Part shown: positions 1 to 7,105 of the stretch, one piece after another | Position numbering within the stretch: position 1 is the stretch's first letter | Layout: the number at the start of each line of letters is the position of its first letter | Origin: Chloroflexota bacterium | GTDB taxonomy: Bacteria > Chloroflexota > Anaerolineae > Aggregatilineales > UBA3940 | Direction of reading: 5' to 3' | NCBI GenBank assembly: GCA_011051745.1 | Contig: DRKO01000039.1 | Span: 1 to 7,105 of the forward strand | DNA length: 7,105 bases | The notes under the pieces: model-generated | Told to the model about the DNA's origin: nothing | Database searches by the model: none | Seen by the model: only the letters and a program-made list of their open reading frames with translations | Translations under genes and position numbers: made by a program

Positions 1-13
1 AGAGGAAGAAGGG

Positions 14-37
14 GTCGCCGTGAGAGGTCACGGCGAC
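14..37 (+). promoter_or_regulatory. Stem-loop in rRNA spacer, boxB-like position
   Basis: A perfect 10-bp stem (14-23 with 28-37) closes a GAGG loop. It lies two bases before a boxA-like element, the same order (hairpin, then boxA) as boxB-boxA in enterobacterial rrn antitermination regions. No T-tract follows, so it is not an intrinsic terminator. The hairpin is seen directly; the antitermination role is inferred from its position. Confidence 0.5.
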
Positions 38-39
38 GG

Positions 40-51
40 GCACCTTAACAA
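40..51 (+). promoter_or_regulatory. boxA-like rRNA antitermination element
   Basis: GCACCTTAACAA matches the enterobacterial rrn boxA core GCTCTTTAACAA at 10 of 12 positions. In known rrn operons this RNA is bound by NusB/NusE, keeping RNA polymerase termination-resistant across the 23S gene. The location, in the spacer about 60 nt before 23S, is right. A boxA is short, so chance similarity is possible. Confidence 0.45.
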
Positions 52-82
52 GAGAATAGCAGGAGAGAGCGCATCAAGAGAC

Positions 83-106
83 GAGAAGATGAATGCGGTC
101 TCCGCA
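83..106 (+). other. 5' arm of 23S precursor processing stem
   Basis: These 24 nt pair with 3048-3071 on the far side of the 23S gene: 21 Watson-Crick pairs, two G-U wobbles and one A-C mismatch. Long duplexes bracketing 23S are the usual RNase III substrate for releasing pre-23S rRNA, and that role is inferred here. The stem also fixes the limits of the 23S gene from outside. Confidence 0.85.
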
Positions 107-110
107 TGAG

Positions 111-3044
<2,934 letters not shown>

Positions 3045-3047
3045 TCC

Positions 3048-3071
3048 TGTGGAGACCGCATCTATCTTCTC
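3048..3071 (+). other. 3' arm of 23S precursor processing stem
   Basis: Partner of 83-106, beginning four bases after the predicted 23S 3' end. Together they form a 24-bp duplex with a single mismatch, a typical RNase III target in rRNA precursors (role inferred). Confidence 0.85.
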
Positions 3072-3095
3072 AATGGGTGCTCTACCCTGCTATTC

Positions 3096-3117
3096 GGGGC
3101 GATTTGCCCTTCGCCCC
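3096..3117 (+). other. Hairpin in 23S-5S spacer
   Basis: GGGGCGA (3096-3102) pairs perfectly with TCGCCCC (3111-3117) around an 8-nt loop. No T-tract follows, so it is not a terminator. A second hairpin, GCTGC/GCAGC with a 7-nt loop (3120-3136), follows immediately and leads into the tandem repeats. Confidence 0.6.
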
Positions 3118-3140
3118 TGGCTGCTCCGCTTGCAGCGTCA

Positions 3141-3311
3141 GTTGCTCTCGAACGGTGGAGTTTGGCCGCAAGGGCAAGCGCCTGACCTGCCTGCAGAAGT
3201 CCGTTGCACTCGAACGGTGGAGTTTGGCCGCAGGGGCAGACGCCTGATCTGCCTGCAAAAGTCCGTTGTTCTCGAACGGTGGAGTTCGACCGTAAGGGCA
3301 AACTCCTGAAT
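3141..3311 (+). repeat. Tandem 62-bp repeat in rRNA spacer, 2.75 copies
   Basis: Unit 1 is 3141-3202, unit 2 is 3203-3264, and a partial unit 3 is 3265-3311. Units 1 and 2 agree at 56 of 62 positions; unit 3 agrees with unit 2 at about 39 of 47. Every unit carries CTCGAACGGTGGAGTT. TCGAAC pairs across a GGTGGA loop with GTTTGG in units 1 and 2 (two wobbles) and with GTTCGA in unit 3 (all Watson-Crick), so pairing survives base changes. A second stem is GCAAG/CCTGC in unit 1 (3174-3190) and GCAGA/TCTGC in unit 2 (3236-3252). An alternative stem, CCGTT/AACGG, spans the unit junctions. The repeats are cotranscribed with the rRNA; function unknown. Degenerate similarity just upstream (about 3120-3140) may be an older fourth copy. 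Confidence 0.9.
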
Positions 3312-3334
3312 CAACTCGACTTCGTCGAGTTGAT
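3310..3334 (+). other. Perfect 11-bp hairpin before 5S rRNA
   Basis: ATCAACTCGAC (3310-3320) and GTCGAGTTGAT (3324-3334) are exact complements around a UUC triloop. The hairpin ends about two bases before the extended 5S stem begins, so it may stack on it and mark the 5S precursor for processing. No T-tract follows, so it is not a terminator. Confidence 0.75.
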
Positions 3335-3339
3335 CGTCC

Positions 3340-3457
3340 TCCTGGTGATTAGAGCGGCGGGGACACACCCGGTCCCATCCCGAACCCGGTCGTTAAGCCC
3401 GCCAGCGCCGATGGTACTGCCCTGGACACGGGGTGGGAGAGTAGGCCATCGCCAGGA
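3340..3457 (+). rRNA. rrf: 5S ribosomal RNA
   Basis: About 118 nt, the normal 5S length. Helix I pairs TCCTGG at the 5' end with CCAGGA at the 3' end. The body has the conserved run from GGGGACACACCCGGTCCCAT through CCCGAACCCGGTCGTTAAG, then GCCAGCGCCGATGGTACTGC and GGGTGGGAGAGTAGG. Ends could shift by about three bases, because the helix continues outward as TCCTCCTGG/CCAGGAGGA. It is the last gene of the rRNA operon, and the sequence resembles 5S genes of high-GC Gram-positive and Chloroflexota-type bacteria. Confidence 0.97.
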
Positions 3458-3472
3458 GGACCCTTTTTATTT
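3452..3472 (+). terminator. Intrinsic terminator of the rRNA operon, built on the 5S closing helix
   Basis: The extended 5S helix I pairs 3336-3345 with 3452-3461 (10 bp, GC-rich). It is followed after two C residues by TTTTTATTT (3464-3472). No other hairpin with a T-tract lies downstream before the convergent gene, so the 5S stem itself appears to serve as the terminator stem. The coordinates cover the 3' arm and the T-tract. Confidence 0.6.
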
Positions 3473-3510
3473 CCCCCATCTTCTGTCGCGGCCTCCTGTT
3501 TCCTTCTTCC

Positions 3511-4647
3511 TCAGCGAGTCCCGAGATTCTCCATAAAGTCCGCGATGGCCTGAGCGACGATTTGATTCCCCTCAGCCGTGAGATGTACCTCGTCCCAGTA
3601 AATCCGGTCGGGGTCACGCATAGCGGCCTCGTCAATCAGCACCGGTTCCAGATTGAGCCAGTCTGCCCCCAGATCGTCGAGCGTCTCCGAATAAAACGTA
3701 TACACGCGACGCTCATAGGCGTAGCTCTCCTCCAGAGGGGTCGCCAGCACGCGCGGCGGAACCAGCACGAACGCCATTCGCAGGTTGTGCGCTTCGGCGT
3801 AGCTCAACAATTGCTCCAGATCAGCCCGGCTGGCTTCTGCTGCCTCTGCCGAGAACTCCACCTCGCGCCTGCCCAGCGCGCCGAGCACCCGGTTGTAGTA
3901 CACCGCCGCCAGCCGGTAGCTGCGCAGATGACGGAGCACCCGCTTGATCCGCTCGATGAGGGAGATAGCCTCTTCCTGTGGCGCTTCTTCAGCAGGTCGG
4001 GGACTGGCCTCCTCGACCGGCGGCCTGCCCGCCACGTCGGCCAGAGTGTTCAGCTTCAAGGTCTGCCCGAAATCGTTTGAGGTTGTGATCACAACCAGAA
4101 TCAGGTCGGGTTGGTAGGCAGGTGCATCGAACGCCTCCAGTAGCAGGCGTTCCTGCTCCTGCCCGAATCCGGGGACACCCCAGTTCATCACTTCGGTGGC
4201 CTGATCCGGGTGACGCGCCTCCAGTTCCCTTTCCAGCGCCTCGCCGATGGTCTGCTCAAACGGCACGCCTGCCCCAAAGACCAGCGAATCACCCAGCAAC
4301 AGCACACGGAGGGTATCGTCCTCCAGCCCGACTACATAGTCCACCTCATCGCGGAAGCCCAGATTATTTGTCCGCACCGCGATGGTTGCCCCGTCGGACT
4401 GGCGCACGAAGTCCAGTTGCGTATCAGGGCGCAGGCGATAGCCCAGCAGGGGGTCATCCTGATACAGGCTGGCGGAGGCCTGCCAGTTGGGAGGCGCGTT
4501 TGCCGCTCCTGAGGGCGGTTCGAGGGGATCGTAGACGAAGCGCAGGAATAGCTCGACGCCTCCCAGCCCGACAAGCACGCTGAGCGAGGCGGCCAGCAAC
4601 CCCTGAAGGACGGTTCGGAGCCGATGTGCGGGTTTCTTCTCGTGCAT
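3511..4647 (-). CDS. Membrane-anchored SGNH/GDSL-family hydrolase
   Basis: 378 aa. SGNH hydrolases are serine esterases or acyl-hydrolases/transferases acting on lipids, polysaccharide acyl groups or similar esters. Blocks visible: GDS at 119-121 (nucleophile Ser121), block II Gly157 in NWGVPG, block III Asn191 in TTSND, block V Asp352 and His355 in DEVH. The complete catalytic set predicts an active enzyme. Residues 1-11 are basic, and about 12-35 form one hydrophobic segment without a clear signal-peptidase site, so an N-terminal anchor with the domain outside the membrane is likely. Segments LLGYRLRP and NNLGFRDE precede the catalytic domain, as in many bacterial relatives. A Pro/Glu-rich stretch at about 208-227 looks like a flexible insertion. 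ATG start with only a weak AGG upstream; it lies 59 bp after the PAP2-like gene and probably shares its transcript. Substrate cannot be read from the sequence. Confidence 0.92.
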   Translation of the reverse strand: MHEKKPAHRLRTVLQGLLAASLSVLVGLGGVELFLRFVYDPLEPPSGAANAPPNWQASASLYQDDPLLGYRLRPDTQLDFVRQSDGATIAVRTNNLGFRDEVDYVVGLEDDTLRVLLLGDSLVFGAGVPFEQTIGEALERELEARHPDQATEVMNWGVPGFGQEQERLLLEAFDAPAYQPDLILVVITTSNDFGQTLKLNTLADVAGRPPVEEASPRPAEEAPQEEAISLIERIKRVLRHLRSYRLAAVYYNRVLGALGRREVEFSAEAAEASRADLEQLLSYAEAHNLRMAFVLVPPRVLATPLEESYAYERRVYTFYSETLDDLGADWLNLEPVLIDEAAMRDPDRIYWDEVHLTAEGNQIVAQAIADFMENLGTR

Positions 4648-4706
4648 GGAGCCTGTTCTACCAGTTGATGCGGGACGTGGGGCCGGGCGGGAATCGGCGG
4701 GAAGGG

Positions 4707-5183
4707 TTATCCCAGAAAGAGCGGCTGGACGATAAGCTTCCAGAGCACCATCAGGCCAGCCCCGAACAGCACCCCTCCGGCCACCTCTTTACGGCTGTGG
4801 CCCAGAACCTCCTGGAGGTGCGTTTCCTGAATGGGATGGCCGCTGAGCAATTCCGCGATGATGCGGTTGATCACGTAGGCGTGCGCTCCGGCCTGCCGCC
4901 GGATACCGGCTGCGTCGTATATCACGATGGCGGCCAGAATGGCAGCGATGGCGAAGGTGGGTGAATCAAACCCCCATTCCATCCCGACCCCCGCCGCCAG
5001 TGCGCTCACCATCGCCGAGTGCGAACTGGGCATCCCACCCGTCTCGGCAATGTGTCCCCACTCAAACTCGCCGGTGCTGAGCCAGTAGGTGAAAGGCTTG
5101 AGAAATTGCGCCAGCGAGCTGGCCGCAATCGAGACCCACAGGATGTCGTTTACGGCAAGCTGGGCAAAGATGCTACCGCTCAC
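4707..5183 (-). CDS. Divergent PAP2 family membrane protein (DUF212/YuiD-like)
   Basis: 158 aa, the usual size for this family of small membrane proteins distantly related to type-2 phosphatidic acid phosphatases. Motifs: ETGGMPSSHS (47-56), matching the PSGH-type motif of PAP2 enzymes; YDAAGIRRQAG (89-99); and LGHSRKEVAGG (127-137), the site expected to carry the last catalytic histidine. Hydrophobic segments lie near 11-30, 57-70, 74-91 and 134-154. The family is thought to act on a lipid or isoprenoid phosphate, but I know of no settled substrate. The start is GTG (5183), chosen because GGAGGAG (5192-5198) lies 8 nt before it, inside the end of xseB. It starts 5 nt after the xseB stop, so coupled translation is likely. 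Being next to xseAB suggests co-expression, not shared function. Confidence 0.93.
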   Translation of the reverse strand: MSGSIFAQLAVNDILWVSIAASSLAQFLKPFTYWLSTGEFEWGHIAETGGMPSSHSAMVSALAAGVGMEWGFDSPTFAIAAILAAIVIYDAAGIRRQAGAHAYVINRIIAELLSGHPIQETHLQEVLGHSRKEVAGGVLFGAGLMVLWKLIVQPLFLG

Positions 5184-5188
5184 AACCG

Positions 5189-5428
5189 TTACTCCTCCAG
5201 CCCATCAGAGGGGATGTCGTCGTACTCTTCTACGCTGGCGGGAGGCTGAAGCTGCTCCAGCCGCAACCGGGCTTCATCGAGCACTCTGTCGCACAGGGCC
5301 GCCAGTTCCCGGCCACGCTCGAAGAGCGTCAACGTCTCCTCTAACGGCAAACCACCCGCTTCCAGCCGGGCGACGATCTCCTCCAGTTCAGCCATGGCCT
5401 GCTCGAACGACAGCGACTCCTCGCTCAT
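5189..5428 (-). CDS. xseB: Exodeoxyribonuclease VII small subunit
   Basis: 79 aa, typical of the family. Exonuclease VII is a cytoplasmic single-strand DNA exonuclease that cuts from both ends to give acid-soluble oligonucleotides; several XseB copies bind each XseA. The family signature occupies residues 8-47: FEQAMAELEEIVARLEAG, then LPLEETLTLFERGRELA, predicted as an antiparallel helical hairpin. The acidic tail (about 66-79) is variable in the family. The start ATG overlaps the xseA stop as ATGA (5425-5428), and GAGG (5436-5439) lies 7 nt upstream, inside xseA. The adjacent xseA supports the assignment. Confidence 0.95.
   Translation of the reverse strand: MSEESLSFEQAMAELEEIVARLEAGGLPLEETLTLFERGRELAALCDRVLDEARLRLEQLQPPASVEEYDDIPSDGLEE
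5192..5198 (-). promoter_or_regulatory. Ribosome binding site for the PAP2-like gene, inside xseB
   Basis: GGAGGAG on the - strand overlaps the last codons of xseB and lies 8 nt before the GTG start at 5183. It decides the start codon and implies that ribosomes finishing xseB help start the next gene. Confidence 0.75.
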
Positions 5429-6639
5429 GATTTGTCCTCGCTTACCCTTGCCCTCAGTTCGCCCTCGTGCAGCCGGATGTGCAGGCGGTCACCGGGGGCG
5501 ACGTCGGCGGCGCGGCGCAGCACGCGCCCGTCCGGGCCGTACACAATCGCGTAACCGCGTGCCAGCGTGGCCGCCGGATCCATCGTCTGCAGAGTTTTTT
5601 CCAGACCGGTCAGCCGTTCGCGCCGGAGGGTCAGGTCACCACTCACCGCGCGGGCGGCCCGACTCAGGAGGGCGTCAACCGCCTGCCGGGCGCTATCAAC
5701 CTGCGCCTGAGGGGAAAGCCGTTCCAGACGGGCCGTCAGATGGGCGACGGTCCGGCGACGCGCCGCCAGATCGTCCGTCAGGGCCTCGAACAGGCGCGTT
5801 CTCCAGTCACGCAGTCGGGCTCGCAGATCGTCAACCGTCACCGGTGAGACCAGTTCGGCGGCGGCGGAGGGCGTCGGGGCGCGGAGGTCGGCGGCGAAGT
5901 CGGCCAGTGTGAAGTCTATCTCGTGCCCCACGCCGGTTATTACCGGCACGCGGCTGTCTGCCACTGCCCGCGCCACGCGCTCATCGTTGAAGCACCACAG
6001 GTCTTCCAGTGAGCCGCCCCCGCGCACCAGCAGGATCACGTCCACATCGTCACGGCGGTTCAGCGTCTCCAGCGCGGCGACAATTCGTGGCGGGGCCTGA
6101 TCGCCCTGTACAGGCGTGGGGGCGAGAATGACGCGGGCCAGCGGGTTACGCCTCCCCAGCACGTTGAGGACATCCTGCAGGGCGGCGGTCTGTGCACCCG
6201 TCGCCACGCCGATCACCCGTATCTGTTCCGGCAGGGGACGCTTGCGCTCAGGGGCGAAGAGCCCCTCGGCCTGTAGCCGCGCTTTGAGTGCCTCGAAACG
6301 GGCGTACAGGTCGCCCCGGCCTGCCGGGCGCAGAGTGCGGCAGTAGAGCTGATACTGCCCTCCGGCCTCGTAGACGCTCAGGTGGCCGCGTGCGATGGCC
6401 CGCTCGCCGTCCCGGGGGAGCGTCTCCTGCGCCTGTACTGCGTCGCGCCACATCACACAGCGAAGCTGAGCGTCGGCGTCCTTCAGTGTGAAGTAGGCGT
6501 GCCCGGAGCCAGGGATGCGGAAGTTGGATACTTCCCCCTCAACCTCCAAGTCCTGCAGGCGATAGTCCAGATCGAACATCTGGCGCACGTAGCGCGTCAG
6601 TTCGCTGACCGACCAGCGTTTGACTGTCATGGTTTGCAT
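5425..6639 (-). CDS. xseA: Exodeoxyribonuclease VII large subunit
   Basis: 404 aa; E. coli XseA is 456 aa, and about 400 is common elsewhere. It is the catalytic subunit of exonuclease VII, acting in mismatch repair and single-strand DNA processing. Domains: OB-fold for ssDNA binding at about 8-103 (WSVSELTRYVRQ, GEVSNFR, HAYFTLKD); catalytic domain at about 130-262; charged helical coiled coil at about 265-350; C-terminal segment with DPAATLARGYAIV (354-366). Residues equivalent to E. coli Asp155, Arg205, His238 and Asp241 are present as Asp156, Arg206, His239 and Asp242. Oddities: the usual TS-P-x-G-AA-I-R-D segment reads TGAQTAALQD (147-156), and HETD reads HEID. Start: ATG 6639; an in-frame ATG at 6630 (MTVKRW) is equally possible, and neither has a clear Shine-Dalgarno. 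First gene of the cluster. Confidence 0.97.
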   Translation of the reverse strand: MQTMTVKRWSVSELTRYVRQMFDLDYRLQDLEVEGEVSNFRIPGSGHAYFTLKDADAQLRCVMWRDAVQAQETLPRDGERAIARGHLSVYEAGGQYQLYCRTLRPAGRGDLYARFEALKARLQAEGLFAPERKRPLPEQIRVIGVATGAQTAALQDVLNVLGRRNPLARVILAPTPVQGDQAPPRIVAALETLNRRDDVDVILLVRGGGSLEDLWCFNDERVARAVADSRVPVITGVGHEIDFTLADFAADLRAPTPSAAAELVSPVTVDDLRARLRDWRTRLFEALTDDLAARRRTVAHLTARLERLSPQAQVDSARQAVDALLSRAARAVSGDLTLRRERLTGLEKTLQTMDPAATLARGYAIVYGPDGRVLRRAADVAPGDRLHIRLHEGELRARVSEDKS

Positions 6640-6824
6640 AGCTTAACATGCAGGTGCGGGAAGTCAAGCGCGATCTTTTGCCCCCGGCGAAGAGCCGGTA
6701 TGCCGGTGATATTCAGCTTGCGGGCCACCCGGAGGCGGGGAAGAGGCGGGAAGTTCGACCGGAGGTCAAATTCCGTGACGGCGGACAGAGCCGCGCCATC
6801 TTCTCTGCCCTGCGGGATGGCGGG
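6627..6824 (-). other. Open frame abutting xseA, possible remnant or unrecognised small gene
   Basis: After a TAA at 6825-6827 the frame stays open for 65 codons to a TGA that overlaps the second possible xseA start as ATGA (6627-6630). The translation has a natural-looking composition (for example ITGIPALRRGQKIALDF) and about 70% GC at third positions. It has no ATG; the only conventional start is GTG at 6728 (33 codons), with no Shine-Dalgarno. It could be a decayed gene, a coupled leader peptide or chance. I do not recognise it and do not call it a coding gene. Confidence 0.15.
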
Positions 6825-6927
6825 TTAGATTGTGTGGTGGACAACTCTCCTTCCTGCCCGCCTGAGTTCCCCGGCTGCGATCCGCGCTCACCGGTTCACG
6901 AGGGCGGGCGAGCCCGTTCGAGAGGTG

Positions 6928-6974
6928 GGGACGAGGGCCACGTCGATCCACGGTAGCGGCCCTGTGGCCGTCCC
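6928..6974 (-). other. Bulged 11-bp helix in the xseA upstream region
   Basis: On the - strand GGGACGGCCAC (6974-6964) pairs with GTGGC-CCT-CGTCCC (6941-6928), giving 11 Watson-Crick pairs with a 3-nt CCT bulge. The segment also holds a perfect CGGCC-CTGT-GGCCG palindrome (6957-6970), which competes with it and reads similarly on both strands. Such GC-rich palindromes are also typical of dispersed intergenic repeats, so it may be a repeat rather than a functional RNA element. Confidence 0.4.
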
Positions 6975-6992
6975 TCGCCGCGCGGACGGGTT

Positions 6993-7006
6993 CCGCATTG
7001 CTGCGG
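6993..7006 (-). other. GNRA-tetraloop hairpin
   Basis: Read on the - strand, CCGCA-GCAA-TGCGG is a 5-bp stem with a GCAA tetraloop, a stable RNA motif. On the + strand the loop would be TTGC, so the motif favours the - strand as the transcribed one, in agreement with the promoter. Confidence 0.4.
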
Positions 7007-7037
7007 TGGGGTTGGTTCTACACCGGCAAGGCCGGAG

Positions 7038-7051
7038 AGAACGTATGTTCT
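7038..7051 (-). promoter_or_regulatory. LexA (SOS) box of the GAAC-N4-GTTC type
   Basis: AGAACATACGTTCT (- strand) contains GAAC-ATAC-GTTC, matching the Gram-positive LexA/DinR consensus (CGAAC-RNRY-GTTYC) at all core positions. It begins 6 nt after the -10 hexamer of the - strand promoter and covers its expected start site, a placement suited to repression. Being palindromic, it could also serve a + strand promoter for a gene beyond the right edge. LexA itself is not in the window. Confidence 0.6.
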
Positions 7052-7057
7052 AGGTGT

Positions 7058-7085
7058 AGTATAGCACGGAATGGGCGGGAGTCAA
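7058..7085 (-). promoter_or_regulatory. Sigma70-type promoter reading toward xseAB
   Basis: On the - strand a -35 TTGACT (7085-7080) and a -10 TATACT (7063-7058) are separated by 16 bp; each differs from consensus at one base. AT-rich sequence lies just upstream of the -35. Expected start site about 7051. No closer promoter with two good hexamers was evident before xseA, making this the best candidate for the whole - strand cluster. Confidence 0.7.
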
Positions 7086-7086
7086 T

Positions 7087-7100
7087 TGATCGTTTGATCA
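7087..7100. repeat. Short inverted repeat at the right edge, operator-like
   Basis: TGATC-GTTT-GATCA is a perfect 5-bp inverted repeat just upstream of the -35 box. It sits in a cluster with TTGATC repeated at 7086 and 7094, the palindrome TCAATTGA (7082-7089) and GATCATGATC (7096-7105). It may be a regulator site or part of a neighbouring gene's control region cut by the window end. Confidence 0.35.
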
Positions 7101-7105
7101 TGATC

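Larger units (their letters stand above)
1..110 (+). other. 3' end of the 16S-23S rRNA internal spacer
   Basis: This is the transcribed spacer just before the 23S gene, identified by position and by the processing stem at its end. It contains no tRNA: no cloverleaf or TPsiC-like motif is visible. It holds a strong hairpin (14-37), a boxA-like element (40-51) and the 5' arm of the 23S processing stem (83-106). The 16S gene and any spacer tRNA would lie to the left of the window. Confidence 0.85.
3045..3339 (+). other. 23S-5S internal transcribed spacer, unusually long
   Basis: About 295 nt separate the 23S and 5S genes; enterobacterial spacers are nearer 90 nt. There is no tRNA. The spacer is a chain of hairpins: the 3' processing arm (3048-3071), a small GGGT/ACCC hairpin (3075-3087), GGGGCGA/TCGCCCC (3096-3117), GCTGC/GCAGC (3120-3136), three 62-bp tandem units (3141-3311) and a perfect 11-bp hairpin beside the 5S gene (3310-3334). 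Open frames here are by-products of the 62-bp periodicity and GC content; I see no ribosome binding site and do not call a protein. Confidence 0.85.
6640..7051 (-). other. Long region upstream of xseA, candidate structured leader or ncRNA
   Basis: About 410 nt lie between the predicted - strand transcription start and xseA, with no recognised gene. Read on the - strand, the promoter-proximal half has several hairpins: CCGGC/GCCGG (7023-7035), a GNRA-capped CCGCA-GCAA-TGCGG (6993-7006), and an 11-bp helix with a 3-nt bulge (6964-6974 with 6928-6941). An AACTC/GAGTT stem lies further in. In such GC-rich DNA some pairing is expected by chance. I found no tmRNA, RNase P, SRP or 6S signature and no T-tract terminator. 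The + strand open frames across it lack a ribosome binding site. The xseA-proximal half is described separately. Confidence 0.4.

Noticed and set aside
3141..3311. CRISPR array
   Set aside because: Units are contiguous 62-bp near-copies without unique spacers and lie within an rRNA operon.
3562..4583. + strand frames of 172 and 153 codons
   Set aside because: They are antisense to the SGNH gene, whose catalytic motifs make the - strand frame certain.
6684..6698. CCGGC/GCCGG hairpin as terminator upstream of xseA
   Set aside because: No T-tract follows on either strand.
6800..6844. - strand TTG start after AAGGAG (43 codons)
   Set aside because: The ribosome binding site is good, but the peptide is Ser/Arg/Pro-rich and unrecognisable and it ends without relation to neighbours; too weak to call.
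6850..6875. - strand CAGG...GGAAGGA resembling the SRP RNA helix 8 loop
   Set aside because: The required AGCAG side and CGGAAG loop arrangement are absent.
6648..6956. + strand 102-codon frame starting at ATG 6648
   Set aside because: No Shine-Dalgarno, no domain, biased Arg/Gly/Pro composition, and no + strand promoter seen; the only good promoter points the other way.
6951..6965. + strand GGTAGCGGCCCTGT resembling the Alu domain of large bacterial SRP RNA
   Set aside because: The following Alu-domain sequence and the helix-8 GGAAG/AGCAG motif are missing in the right places; probably chance.

Overview
The window holds the 3' part of a ribosomal RNA operon on the + strand (end of the 16S-23S spacer, complete 23S, long 23S-5S spacer, 5S, terminator). 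Facing it on the - strand is a compact four-gene cluster read xseA -> xseB -> divergent-PAP2 membrane protein -> SGNH hydrolase. The two transcription units converge; the last coding base of the SGNH gene lies about 40 bp from the 5S terminator T-tract.

The organism is a high-GC bacterium, and the rRNA itself is GC-rich (about 60% in stretches I counted), which often accompanies thermophily. The XseA motif variant and the general 23S/5S character fit Chloroflexota best, but this is a low-to-moderate confidence inference with no search behind it. Nothing looks plasmid- or phage-borne: there is no transposase, integrase, CRISPR array or tRNA.

Layout: 1-110 is spacer with a hairpin and a boxA-like antitermination element. 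111-3044 is 23S, bracketed by a 24-bp processing stem. 3045-3339 is an unusually long 23S-5S spacer carrying three tandem 62-bp repeat units that appear to fold into repeated hairpins. 3340-3457 is 5S, whose own closing helix is followed directly by a T-tract. 3511-6639 is the - strand gene cluster. 6640-7105 is a ~465-bp region without a convincing gene; its right end carries a good sigma70-type promoter pointing left (TTGACT-N16-TATACT), with a Gram-positive-type LexA box (GAAC-N4-GTTC) over the predicted transcription start.

How the parts work together: xseA and xseB overlap by 4 nt and encode the two subunits of exonuclease VII. The PAP2-like gene starts 5 nt after xseB with its Shine-Dalgarno inside the xseB end, so translation is probably coupled; the SGNH gene follows after 59 bp. 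If the promoter at 7058-7085 serves this cluster, exonuclease VII would be under SOS (LexA) control through a ~410-nt, hairpin-rich leader. The two points most worth checking are that promoter/LexA/leader arrangement and the repeat-bearing rRNA spacer.
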